Positions 24,196 to 33,700 of a DNA stretch of 36,985 nucleotides are shown here, piece after piece. This stretch comes from Symbiodinium natans (Eukaryota; Sar; Dinophyceae; Suessiales; Symbiodiniaceae). The stretch is taken from contig CAJNDS010000698.1 in assembly GCA_905221605.1 (NCBI GenBank), positions 50,203-87,187 of the forward strand, read 5' to 3'. Made by a program: the position numbers and the translations under genes. Under the pieces are notes generated by a model, which was not told where the DNA came from, ran no database searches, and saw only the letters and a list, made by a program, of their open reading frames with translations. Position 1 is the first letter of the stretch. Every line of letters starts with the position of its first letter.

Positions 24196-24900
24196 ATGTG
24201 TAAGCACAGCTGGCATGAAATACATCATGACTGGAGGCAACATCTACATGAACCGCAACTGCAAAGATACTTTAACACGTTCGGCTACAGCTCAAAGCAC
24301 TTTACAAGGCTGCGGGATTCACAGCAGAATCGTGTGGAAAGCGTCTACTGGGGAGTCACTCCGGGGCTTCACGCCAACGAGGTGTTTCGCGAGCGGGTGA
24401 TTATTGTCCCGAGGGATACGATGACTGAGCTCTGGTAGCCGGGTTCCCCTAAGAGGACAGAAAGCCGAAGGGAGTCATGAAGATGAACCCGCGAATGTTT
24501 CACCTACCCGCTGCTAGGAGTGAGAAACGAAGCGCTGAGTGGGTATCTTCAAGAGATGCCCCGAGCCTTTCGTTAGACGCTCTGGAGATCAACGCTGACC
24601 TTCTTTTGAATGAAGAGCAAGAAAAGTTTTTTTCGCCATTTTGGCGCTGCAGGGCTCTTAGGCACTTAGCCCTCGCGTGAGGAAACAATAGGCACACCCG
24701 AGTCCCGAGGTGGTCCAGGAAGAAGCGCCGAGGGCATCTGTTTTGATGACATATCGGGAAGGCCATTGACGATTGCGAAGTTCCGAAAGTCGAGCAAAGC
24801 AGAGATGGATACGATCGATGGCGTGAAGGTTTGGGAGAAATTGCCTCGCGATGGCCTGCCACCCGGAATTTTTGCCACCCTTCTCAGTCCACGCTTCTGA
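24196..24900 (+). pseudogene. Protein-like fragments, possibly a decayed Ty1/copia-type retroelement
   Basis: Three plus-strand frames follow one another. 24196-24438 contains YFNTFGYSSKHFTRLRDSQQ and VYWGVTPGLHANEVFRERV. 24444-24680 contains LSLDALEINADLLLNEEQEK. A frame that lacks an early ATG (about 24667-24898) contains FDDISGRPLTIAKFRKSSKA followed by EMDTIDGVKVWEKLPRDG. The last resembles the segment just ahead of the reverse transcriptase in Ty1/copia polyproteins, where a D-D/T-G-L start is followed by a run of A-R-x-x-E-M and then VWE-x-x-PR. No RT YVDD motif, integrase or LTR was seen. The retroelement call is a guess from pattern memory; the first two fragments are unidentified. 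Confidence 0.3.
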
Positions 24901-25289
24901 CTCCACAGCTTGCTGAAGAGCAAGTTTGACGAGGAGGAGTGCTGCATGTGCAATGGCAACAAACAGCATGGACATGCAAGGATGACACGCGCAATGCGCA
25001 CCGTCTTAATAGGTTGTTGTTTGGGGTTTGAGCCTCGAGATCCTGTAACTCATGCACTCTGATTACAACCATCTTGATGATCTATCAATGTCTCTGTTAG
25101 AAGATCGATTGATTCAAACCAGGTTTCTCCAGCCCCAACACATTATTCTCTTGTTCCGAACACTCCCTCTCCAGGCCCTTGAAACCAAGAACATATACTA
25201 ATAACCCAAACCCTTGCAACTTGCAACTTCGTATGGCAAACACAGCCAAGGCACGATCCTGGCCAAGCGCCGCACTAAAGAGGCGAGCC

Positions 25290-25480
25290 GGCCCTGAGCG
25301 GTTTAGGCTTGCAGGTTGGGGCGGTAGGGATTCAGGTTGGGGGTTTAGGTTCGGGTTTAGGGTTGTTGCGGATGAGGGTTTAGAGCTTTGGGGGTTTATG
25401 GTTTAGGTTTTCGGGCTGGGGCTGGGTGGGTCTAGGATTGGGGATTGGGGTTAGGTTTAGGGTTCATTAATGAAATAGAT
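25290..25480 (+). repeat. Degenerate TTTAGGG tract
   Basis: GGGTTTAGG, GGTTTAGGG and GGGGTTTATGG words are dense in this stretch, as in telomere-derived interstitial sequence, with the G-rich strand on plus. Confidence 0.75.
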
Positions 25481-25813
25481 TAGGTTTGTTCACTAGTGGG
25501 TGGATTGGGTAAGGGAGGCTTAGGCTTTTGCGGGCTGAGGGTTGAGGATTTGTGGTTCTGTTTGTCATGAATGCCTCGTGCCGCACCGCCCTTCCCCCCG
25601 CAACACCCCCGCCCTTCCCCCCTCAACACCACGCCCCTCAAACTTCCCAGCCGCATTTGTCTGTGTGCTTTCATCAGCCCAATCAACGTTTAGTAGGCTG
25701 AGCTAATTGGATAGGCTGAAAAACAAAACCAATGCAATGACAGAAGTTAACAAATATATGTTACTTCGAACATCCCCCCGCGCAGATGAAGAATCTGCGG
25801 GTCTCTGGGAGTC

Positions 25814-26206
25814 TCAGGGTAGTCTCTGGGGTGTTGGGCACTCTACAGGAGTCAGGGTAGTGTCTGGGGTTGGGCAATCCAGGAAGTCTTAGGGTAGTCA
25901 CTGAAGCTCAGGTAGTCTCCGTCTGGGGTTGGGCATTCCAATCAATCTCACACTCATGAACGCTATATAGCTGTATGCAATCCCATTCTCATGCTAGTAG
26001 ATACTGTCCATGCCCGGACACACGGACACGCGACACGAATGCCACGCGAACACGAGACGAGGACACGCGGACTCGCGGGCGCGGACAAACCCACCTGGCG
26101 TTCACAAGTTATTCGCGATTGTTATATGGCTGTATAGGTAGTCGCTGGAGTTGGGCAGTCCAGGGAGTCTAAGGGTAGTCGGTGAGTGGCTGGGCACTCC
26201 ACACAC
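25814..26206 (+). repeat. Dispersed GGTAGTCTCTGGGGTTGGGCA repeat
   Basis: A unit of about 38-45 bp, close to CAGGGTAGTCTCTGGGGTTG followed by GGCAATCCAGGGAGTCT, occurs three times at 25814-25940 and twice at 26137-26200. A further copy lies at 26782-26806. A 200-bp insertion-like stretch that includes a CACGCGGACACG-rich simple tract (about 26010-26090) separates the groups, and a CA repeat lies at 26201-26229. Confidence 0.7.
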
Positions 26207-26286
26207 TCACACACACACACACACACACGCTCTGCGGAGGGAAAATTTTATCCATTTCGACCCACCCACCACCCCCCCGCCACCCC

Positions 26287-26783
26287 CTATACTATACTAT
26301 AGTATACTATAGCATAATGTTGCGCCCGTTTTAGAGTGGCCCCCCCACATCTTGGGGACGCTCTAATGAATCTGTTCTTTTCATCTGGAATACTAGTACT
26401 AAGTACCTAGTCTGAGTAGTAGGCAGGACCCAGTGAAGGGCCAGACCGGAGCTTGTCAGAAGTTCCAGAAAGCAAGCTGCATGCTTTTTTTTTCTTAGGG
26501 GGTCAGGGGTGTGCTTTATACCGAGTCACCCAAAAGTAGGGGAGCCCTGAATAATCTGGGGCGCGGTGCGCTTTAAACCGGGGCGGGTGCAACGGTGCAA
26601 CGTTACTATAATCGACTATAGTGTTACTATATAGTATACTGCCAAAGCAGAATCGAACTCAAGCCTAACTTGCACTAGCTTGGGTGACTGCCGCGTCATT
26701 CAAAAAGAAGCAGAAGAGCTGTACTATAGTGTACTAGAGTATACACTTTCGTATACTATAATATAGTATACCATAGTATACTC
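26287..26783. repeat. Segment bounded by TATAGTATAC palindromes
   Basis: Palindrome-rich clusters of ACTATAGTATACTATAG words lie at about 26287-26315, 26604-26642 and 26722-26783. 26751-26771 is a hairpin with a 9-bp stem (GTATACTAT, loop AAT, ATAGTATAC). The outer clusters could be the ends of a small non-autonomous element of about 500 bp. No coding frame lies inside. Confidence 0.45.
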
Positions 26784-26869
26784 AGGGTAGTCTCTGGGAT
26801 TGGGCACCGCCCTGCCTGTTGGGCGAGTTGGCGGAGGAGTGCTCGCCCGCGTGCTGCGGCTGCCTTTGT

Positions 26870-28640
26870 TCTGATGAACCCTAGAAGTTTTGGCACTTAA
26901 TTTGCAAGAGGTACTTCACACTCCAAGCAGTCAAGCAAACCCTATAAATAACCCATAACACTAACCCCATCAAAGGCTGAGCAGCTCTGCGCCGGGCAAA
27001 CCGGGCAAGCCGGGAAAGCTGGCAGCCCAACGTGCAGCAAATTAGCCTCAGGAAAAATCCGTCAGCAAACAGTTCAAGGGCTTGAGGAAGCGAGGAAGAG
27101 CAGCAACGCGCTTTGGGAGTTTAGGATGAAAGGGCTGAGGGTTGCAGCCTGGCCACGCATGGAAACGTTCCAAAAAGGGATTGGGTTGAATGTTTAGGCC
27201 TGAAGGTCTGCTCCAAGGCGCGTCTTAAGGTTTCGGGCGTTTAGCCTCTACCCTAAAGCCCGAAGCCCACCCTAAACCCTAAACCGTCCTAACCCCCTCG
27301 AAACCCCTACGCCGCAATACCAATAGTGTTTAGGGATTAGGGCTTAGGGTTTATGGCTTTGCGTGAGGGTGGGGTTTAGGGTTTAGGGTATCCGAGTATT
27401 CAAAGCCCTGAAACCCCCCAAGCACCCGCAAAACCCACCCGGAACAAACGGCATCGTTCGGACCTTTTATAAGTTTGGGAGCTCTGCAGACAGGATTTAT
27501 GGACAACCGCCAAAGCCCATTGCATTCCAGCTCAAGCCCGAATTTTGGGTTTGACCTGAAGCCCTGAACCTCCTTGTGCAACCAATTTTCCGTAAACTAA
27601 ACACACGGAAACCCTAAAGCCCGAAGCCCTAAACCCCCAACACCCTGAACCCCCAAGACCCTATGACCCCTAAACCCAAAACCCAAAGTACTGTAACAGG
27701 CTTCTCAAGTCTCAGGCAAGTGGCCAGCTGACCCAAACCTCGCTTCTTGTGTTTCTGTTTTTGCGCACGCGGGCTGGCAGTATCTAGTGTTTTCAGGGTA
27801 GGTGGCAACCGTCTCAGCCAGCCTCGAAACTCTTCATGCGGGACCCTGGTCCGTTGTGGTTTTAGGGTTAGCGGTCAGGGTTTGAACCCCGCCCCCGATC
27901 CCCGATCCCCCCCAAACCCGGAACCGAACGCGAACCCTGAACCTGTTGTGGTTCGGGTTCGGGGGGCACTTACTGGGCGAAGTGCGAAGACACGAACTTC
28001 AAGCTTAGGCTTCAGGCGAAGCGCGAAGCTAAAGTTCGGAGCTTTAAGTCTTCAGGCGAAGCGCGAAGCCAAAAACTTAAGAGCTTGAAAAGCTTCACAC
28101 GAAAAATGAGCCACGGGGGGGCAGAAAGGAAACCTCGAAACCTTAGCAATTTTAAAGCTGAACCCTAACCGTAAGCACACCAGAAGCCACATGGGCAGAG
28201 TGAAAACCCTAAACCTCACAGCCTAGTACAGGGATAGAATGCGGGTGGGAGGGAGGGAGGGGGGGTCTGTGAATGGCGGCGCATATAAACACTACAAGCC
28301 CTGAACCTTACAACCCGAAACCCTTCAAACCCTAACACCACAAAAAACCCAAACCCGGAAAGCCCCAACCCTCAAACGCGCACCTTAACCCCTAAGGGGT
28401 CGGGAAAACCTGAAACCCTAAACGCCCGTACGCCCTAAAACCCTAAACCCTAGCAGCCCACAACCATCAACCCTACAAAACCCAGCCCCCCTCGTAAACC
28501 CTTTCAGCCCTGAACCCTAAACAATCCACAGCCCGAAGCGCTTCAACCCCTAGACACTAAACACGCCAACAACCCGAAACCCTAACCGTCAAGGCCATAA
28601 ACCTCCAAGCCCTACCATAGAACCTACTTAAACCCTACAC
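26870..28640. repeat. Patchwork of telomere-like CCCTAAA/TTTAGGG sequence
   Basis: Degenerate CCCTAAA words on plus are dense at 27255-27310, 27600-27690, 28145-28220 and 28300-28640. A TTTAGGG patch of opposite orientation lies at 27325-27395. Frames at 27351-27581 and 27747-28088 are by-products. No gene is supported. Confidence 0.7.
27970..28072. repeat. 40-bp repeat with internal hairpin
   Basis: CTTCAGGCGAAGCGCGAAGC occurs exactly at 28010-28029 and 28050-28069, with a degenerate copy near 27970-27990, giving a period of 40 bp. Each exact copy can fold through GCTTC/GAAGC. Confidence 0.75.
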
Positions 28641-28736
28641 ACCTGGCCCTCAACCCATCCCATCGAGCCCAAAAGCTTGCAGAGCCAAGCCCTGAAAGCC
28701 CTACACCCTCAAAAAGCCAACACACCCTTAAACAAC

Positions 28737-29075
28737 ACCAACACACACGCCCACACACCCACACACGCACACGCACACGCACACGCGCACGCCCAGACGC
28801 AGACATATAAGCAAGCCGCCCAAGACCCACCTGAAGGGCTCCAGGGTGAGGTTCGCGAGGGGGAGTCCTTCGAACGATTTCGGCTTCAAAGGGCAAGTGC
28901 GTGGGTGTGCGTGGGTGTGCGTGGGTGTGCGTGGGTGTGCGTGGGTGTGCGTGGGTGCGTGCGCGCGCCTGTGCGCCACGTGCGCGTGCACGCGCGCCAC
29001 GTGCGCGCCTGTGCGCGGGGTGCACAGGTGTGCAGGTGTCCGGGTGTGCGGGTGTGCGTGTGCGAGTGCGTGTCA
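28737..29075. repeat. CA/CACACG array and inverted TG/GTGCGTGGGT array
   Basis: 28737-28800 is CACACGCACACG-type. 28897-28955 is a 10-bp GTGGGTGTGC repeat, continuing as degenerate GTGCGCG/GTGTGCGGGT sequence to about 29075. The two arrays are roughly complementary and are separated by about 95 bp of non-repetitive sequence, so the pair could form a long hairpin. Several overlapping frames here are artefacts of the repeat. Confidence 0.85.
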
Positions 29076-29124
29076 AGGTTTATCTATACTATAGACTGCA
29101 TCTTGTCACGCAGGATCTCCCGTC

Positions 29125-30204
29125 CTCGATGACGCCGCACGCTATGCGTACGCCCGTCTTGTCATGAATCACCATCGCTCGGCCCAGGACGTCACTGCGA
29201 GCGAGGTGCGTGTGGATTTTCATGGAAAGGACGGTTGCTGGGTCCTACGGTTGCTGGGTCCTCGCTGGAGTCGTACTTGACCGAAAGCCAGGGATCGGCG
29301 TCACGACCGCCCCAGTAGTGGGGCCCGGCATCCTCCGTGCAATTGGTGCCTGGCAAGGCCCACGAATGTGCGGCGAACCACCCCCGGGACGCATCGGGAT
29401 GCTACCTAACACGGCATGAGTGCCCAAACAGCATCCTTAATTGAAGATCGAGCCCCGCCTTCGTGGATGTGGACGCCGCAGCAGTTCGTCGGGCTGCACT
29501 GGCTGCTGCAACCAGGGTCGAGTCCTGTCAGATTCCAAGACAGAACCGTCTTGAAATCCTTCGTGGACTTGACTTCGACCACTCCCTGTGGCTGGTATGG
29601 AGATGAGGAGCCAGGATACGGGCTGAAGCCAAAGACATACAAGGCATCGCCCTCCACACGTGTCTCGACCGCAGGCAGCTCGATGATGGCACAGCCAATG
29701 CGTGCACCGTTGTAGTCGTGAACCACAACAGCCCGGCCATTGATGTCCTCGGCCGCGTAGCCAGTCCTGACGATGATGTCGTTGACCGCCGATGGCATGG
29801 AGCCCTGAATCACGTAGCGCACGTCCTTCCAAGGATCTTCTGAATGGGCATCCTTGTTCCAGAAGTGGCCGCCAATGGCATCGGCGTCCGAGCAGGTCAC
29901 GCCCTCGTGGATGTGAACGCCACAGCAATTGGCGGCAGTGCACTCAGACTCTGTGCACCGGGGGTCCAGGCCATGCGTGAACAACCAGCTGAGCTTCTGC
30001 GTGGTGTCGTCCGACTCCACCTACAGGAAAAGGGTAAAAGGTAACAGCCTGTGGCTGGGAACTGGAACCTCGTGCCGTGGTGACCTCATTACGGCATGCC
30101 ACAAGAACCAGACACATAAACCCCCAGACCTTCACTCCGCCAGATGTTAAAGGCAAATCGCCGCCATAATCAGGACTCTCCTCGAAGACCGTGGTCGTGG
30201 ACTC
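29125..30204 (-). pseudogene. SOD-like unit 1: two Cu/Zn-SOD-like domains, second frameshifted
   Basis: Minus-strand exons are C 30130-30204 (75 bp), A 29459-30020 (562 bp) and B 29125-29349 (225 bp). Introns are 30021-30129 (GT donor, 109 bp) and 29350-29458 (GC donor, 109 bp). Exon A starts right after an in-frame TAG that is part of the acceptor CCTGTAG|GTGGAG. It encodes a complete first domain with CCGVHIHEG (His36 and His38 counted from exon A), GGHFWN (His52) and GRAVVVHDYNGARIGC (His101). A linker and the start of a second domain follow, again CCGVHIHEG. These match the copper ligands of Cu/Zn SOD (PF00080 family); the zinc ligands are not apparent. Exon B carries a 16-bp tandem duplication (ACGGTTGCTGGGTCCT on plus) that shifts the frame to a TGA, so the second domain is broken. 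A TG-rich repeat follows downstream and no further exon was found. Confidence 0.85.
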
Positions 30205-30618
30205 CTGGAGAATATAGAAAAGGACAGCTTGCTCTGCGCCACATTCAATTAGTGTTGAGGCTGGGAAAGGTCAAGGTATGGGCTCGTTGCCCTGCGAGTG
30301 TGCAGCTGATGGTATCCCCTTCTGCCCTGTTGTGACCCTGCTTTTCGTCATGCGGCCCAGTATGCGGGGAAGCAGAAGTCAAAAACTCAAAAAATCGTGA
30401 ATCCCTACTCTCAACCGTGCTGCTCCTAGCCCGAACTACAGGGGTGCGGGATGGGTGAGGACCGGGGGGGGGCAGCGCGGCGCGCACACTAAGCAGCACA
30501 CACTACACAGGATCACAGCTACGATCAGCTACGTTTTGGGCGTGCTGAAGATATCCGCCTGTGGGCATGTCAAGGTTCATGTACAATTAGTGCGTTATAT
30601 CACGCAGGATCTCCCGTC

Positions 30619-31608
30619 CTCGATGACGCCGCACGCTATGCGTACGCCCGTCTTGTCATGAATCACCATCGCTCGGCCCAGGACGTCACTGCGAGCGAGC
30701 GGCGTCACGACCGCCCCAGTAGTGGGGCCCGGCATCCTCCGTGCAATTGGTGCCTGGCAAGGCCCACGAATGTGCGGCGAACCACCCCCGGGACGCATCG
30801 GGATGCTACCTAACACGGCATGAGTGCCCAAACAGCATCCTTAATTGAAGATCGAGCCCCGCCTTCGTGGATGTGGACGCCGCAGCAGTTCGTCGGGCTG
30901 CACTGGCTGCTGCAACCAGGGTCGAGTCCTGTCAGATTCCAAGACAGAACCGTCTTGAAATCCTTCGTGGACTTGACTTCGACCACTCCCTGTGGCTGGT
31001 ATGGAGATGAGGAGCCAGGATACGGGCTGAAGCCAAAGACATACAAGGCATCGCCCTCCACACGTGTCTCGACCGCAGGCAGCTCGATGATGGCACAGCC
31101 AATGCGTGCACCGTTGTAGTCGTGAACCACAACAGCCCGGCCATTGATGTCCTCGGCCGCGTAGCCAGTCCTGACGATGATGTCGTTGACCGCCGATGGC
31201 ATGGAGCCCTGAATCACGTAGCGCACGTCCTTCCAAGGATCTTCTGAATGGGCATCCTTGTTCCAGAAGTGGCCGCCAATGGCATCGGCGTCCGAGCAGG
31301 TCACGCCCTCGTGGATGTGAACGCCACAGCAATTGGCGGCAGTGCACTCAGACTCTGTGCACCGGGGGTCCAGGCCATGCGTGAACAACCAGCTGAGCTT
31401 CTGCGTGGTGTCGTCCGACTCCACCTACAGGAAAAGGGTAAAAGGTAACAGCCTGTGGCTGGGAACTGGAACCTCGTGCCGTGGTGACCTCATTACGGCA
31501 TGCCACAAGAACCAGACACATAAACCCCCAGACCTTCACTCCGCCAGATGTTAAAGGCAAATCGCCGCCATAATCAGGACTCTCCTCGAAGACCGTGGTC
31601 GTGGACTC
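30619..31608 (-). pseudogene. SOD-like unit 2: two Cu/Zn-SOD-like domains, second broken by a 74-bp deletion
   Basis: Exons are C 31534-31608, A 30863-31424 and B 30619-30753. Exon A is identical in protein sequence to unit 1, with all four copper-type His of domain 1 present. Exon B lacks 74 bp between GCGAGCGAG and CGGCGTCACG on the plus strand (near 30698). This removes the middle of domain 2, from just after GGRDA, and shifts the frame into a TGA shortly after. If unit 3 is spliced into unit 2, translation would end here. An assembly or sequencing error cannot be excluded, but a clean 74-bp loss in otherwise identical sequence looks real. Intron 30754-30862 has the GC donor. Confidence 0.85.
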
Positions 31609-32021
31609 CTGGAGAATATAGAAAAGGACAGCTTGCTCTGCGCCACATTCAATTAGTGTTGAGGCTGGGAAAGGTCAAGGTATGGGCTCGTTGCCCTGCG
31701 AGTGTGCAGCTGATGGTATCCCCTTCTGCCCTGTTGTGACCCTGCTTTTCGTCATGCGGCCCAGTATGCGGGGAAGCAGAAGTCAAAAACTCAAAAAATC
31801 GTGAATCCCTACTCTCAACCGTGCTGCTCCTAGCCCGAACTACAGGGGTGCGGGATGGGTGAGGACCGGGGGGGGGCAGCGCGGCGCGCACACTAAGCAG
31901 CACACACTACACAGGATCACAGCTACGATCAGCTACGTTTTGGGCGTGCTGAAGATATCCGCCTGTGGGCATGTCAAGGTTCATGTACAATTAGTGCGTT
32001 ATATCACGCAGGATCTCCCGT

Positions 32022-32022
32022 C
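32022..32022 (-). other. GA-type 5' splice site (start of the 414-bp intron 31609-32022)
   Basis: Exon B of unit 3 ends GTCATCGAG and the intron begins GACGGG. The acceptor at 31609 is TATTCTCCAG|GAGTCC. AGGA occurs at both ends, so several cut positions give the same mRNA. Exon phases and the repeat of the GVIE/GGVKVE pattern support the join. Equivalent sites are at 29124 and 30618. Confidence 0.6.
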
Positions 32023-33082
32023 CTCGATGACGCCGCACGCTATGCGTACGCCCGTCTTGTCATGAATCACCATCGCTCGGCCCAGGACGTCACTGCGAGC
32101 GAGGTGCGTGTGGATTTTCATGGAAAGGACGGTTGCTGGGTCCTCGCTGGAGTCGTACTTGACCGAAAGCCAGGGATCGGCGTCACGACCGCCCCAGTAG
32201 TGGGGCCCGGCATCCTCCGTGCAATTGGTGCCTGGCAAGGCCCACGAATGTGCGGCGAACCACCCCCGGGACGCATCGGGATGCTACCTAACACGGCATG
32301 AGTGCCCAAACAGCATCCTTAATTGAAGATCGAGCCCCGCCTTCGTGGATGTGGACGCCGCAGCAGTTCGTCGGGCTGCACTGGCTGCTGCAACCAGGGT
32401 CGAGTCCTGTCAGATTCCAAGACAGAACCGTCTTGAAATCCTTCGTGGACTTGACTTCGACCACTCCCTGTGGCTGGTATGGAGATGAGGAGCCAGGATA
32501 CGGGCTGAAGCCAAAGACATACAAGGCATCGCCCTCCACACGTGTCTCGACCGCAGGCAGCTCGATGATGGCACAGCCAATGCGTGCACCGTTGTAGTCG
32601 TGAACCACAACAGCCCGGCCATTGATGTCCTCGGCCGCGTAGCCAGTCCTGACGATGATGTCGTTGACCGCCGATGGCATGGAGCCCTGAATCACGTAGC
32701 GCACGTCCTTCCAAGGATCTTCTGAATGGGCATCCTTGTTCCAGAAGTGGCCGCCAATGGCATCGGCGTCCGAGCAGGTCACGCCCTCGTGGATGTAAAC
32801 GCCACAGCAATTGGCGGCAGTGCACTCAGACTCTGTGCACCGGGGGTCCAGGCCATGCGTGAACAACCAGCTGAGCTTCTGCGTGGTGTCGTCCGACTCC
32901 ACCTACAGGAAAAGTGTAAAAGGTAACAGCCTGTGGCTGGGAACTGGAACCTCGTGACGTGGTGACCTCGTGGTGACCTCATTACGGCATGCCACAAGAA
33001 CCAGGCACAAAACAATCCACCCGCAAGGCACTTCATACCCCCAGACCTTCACCCCACCAGATGTCAAAGGCAAATCGCCCTC
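32023..33082 (-). CDS. SOD-like unit 3: two Cu/Zn-SOD-like domains, full frame, copper ligand changed
   Basis: Exons are C' 33047-33082 (36 bp, a shortened version encoding EGDLPLTSGGVK), A 32341-32902 (562 bp) and B 32023-32231 (209 bp). Introns are 32903-33046 (144 bp) and 32232-32340 (109 bp, GC donor). Exon B is intact and completes domain 2: GTNCTEDAGPHYWGG (His198 counted from exon A), then GRAMVIHDKTGVRIACGVIE (His244). It ends at ATCGAG|GACGGG, a GA donor whose AGGA is repeated at the next acceptor CCAG|GAG (31609/31608), giving a phase-0 link into unit 2. In domain 1 the first ligand is changed: GVHIHEG has become GVYIHEG through one base (+32799 region). The family role would be superoxide dismutation or copper binding in a multidomain protein. 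No first exon, signal peptide or promoter was found upstream. Confidence 0.85.
32340..32340 (-). other. GC-type 5' splice site (start of the 109-bp intron 32232-32340)
   Basis: CATCCACGAAG|GCGGGG joins to TTGCCAG|GCACCAATTG, restoring HIHEG-TNC across the junction. GC donors and a G after the acceptor are known dinoflagellate features. The same intron lies at 29350-29458 and 30754-30862. Confidence 0.8.
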
Positions 33083-33239
33083 CTGGAGTGTCATAAACCC
33101 TCACAGAGCAAACTGGAGCTGTTTTGAGGTGTTTTGAAGACTCAAGGTCGGGGCTCCTTGCCCCGTATTCAGCACCCGGGGCATTGATGGGATTCTGACC
33201 ATGTTTCGTAATGAGCGGAAATGCGGGAGTCACCTTACA

Positions 33240-33700
33240 AACCCTCAACGAACTTCAAAGAACTGTTCATGAACCCTAAGAAACCCTAGACTCAAGAGTT
33301 TGTGCTCAATGAAGGGCATGGGCTTGGCATTCTAGCCCCGAGGATGCAGGGTTTGGGGAGTTTCGGCTTCAGGGTTCTTACGAGCTTGTTGAGTCAAGCG
33401 GTGCTGTCTCAACATGACGTCCACCCCCTAAACCCCCCTAAACCCCCCTAAACCCCCCTAAAACCCCCCTAAACCCCCCTAAACCCCCCTAAACCCCCCG
33501 AAACCCCCCTAAACCCCCTAAACCCCCCTACCCCCCTAAACCCCCAAACCCCCTACATGAACCCACACGCCTTCCAATCCTGACGACCTCTGAGCCCCCA
33601 AACACCTGAATCCTGCACCTAGATCCCTGACCCCCTTCTTGAACCCCAAACCCCTATCCCCGAAAAATCCGAAACGGTGAAACCCCCACTGGCAGTCTTC
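33240..33700. repeat. CCCCCCTAAA telomere-like array at the edge of the SOD array
   Basis: 33423-33555 holds about a dozen copies of a C5-6TAAA(A) unit with a period mostly of 9-11 bp, longer than the canonical 7-bp CCCTAAA. Flanking sequence to about 33700 contains more degenerate CCCTAAA and CCCCAAAC words. It stands where the next exon B of the SOD array would be expected. Confidence 0.85.

Larger units (their letters stand above)
29070..33240 (-). repeat. Tandem gene-unit array (SOD-like), three units plus a diverged edge
   Basis: The sequence repeats with a period of 1404 bp between units 1 and 2 and 1478 bp between units 2 and 3. The difference is exactly a 74-bp deletion in unit 2. 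Exons and introns are almost identical between units, so duplication or gene conversion is recent. The left edge fades at about 29070-29105, next to the TG-rich array. On the right, similarity continues in diverged form to about 33240 (a shortened exon C and part of its upstream intron) and then stops before a telomere-like repeat. Confidence 0.95.

Noticed and set aside
27860-27900. GGGTTTGAACCCC as a possible tRNA T-arm
   Set aside because: No acceptor stem, anticodon arm or D arm could be built around it; other GTTCGAATC-like sites (about 20676 and 909) failed too.
28624-29132. Overlapping 150-codon frames on both strands at the TG-rich array
   Set aside because: They are translations of CA/TG simple repeats (Thr-His, Arg-Val, Cys-Val runs).
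29437-29943. 168-codon minus frame rich in Arg and His overlapping SOD exon A, and its copies at 30841 and 32319
   Set aside because: Out-of-frame shadow of exon A; the SOD-like frame explains the conservation and the splice phases.
30245-30499. 84-codon minus frame between SOD units, repeated at 31649-31903
   Set aside because: Lies inside the B-to-C intron; the product has no SOD or other signature and is conserved only because the whole unit is duplicated.
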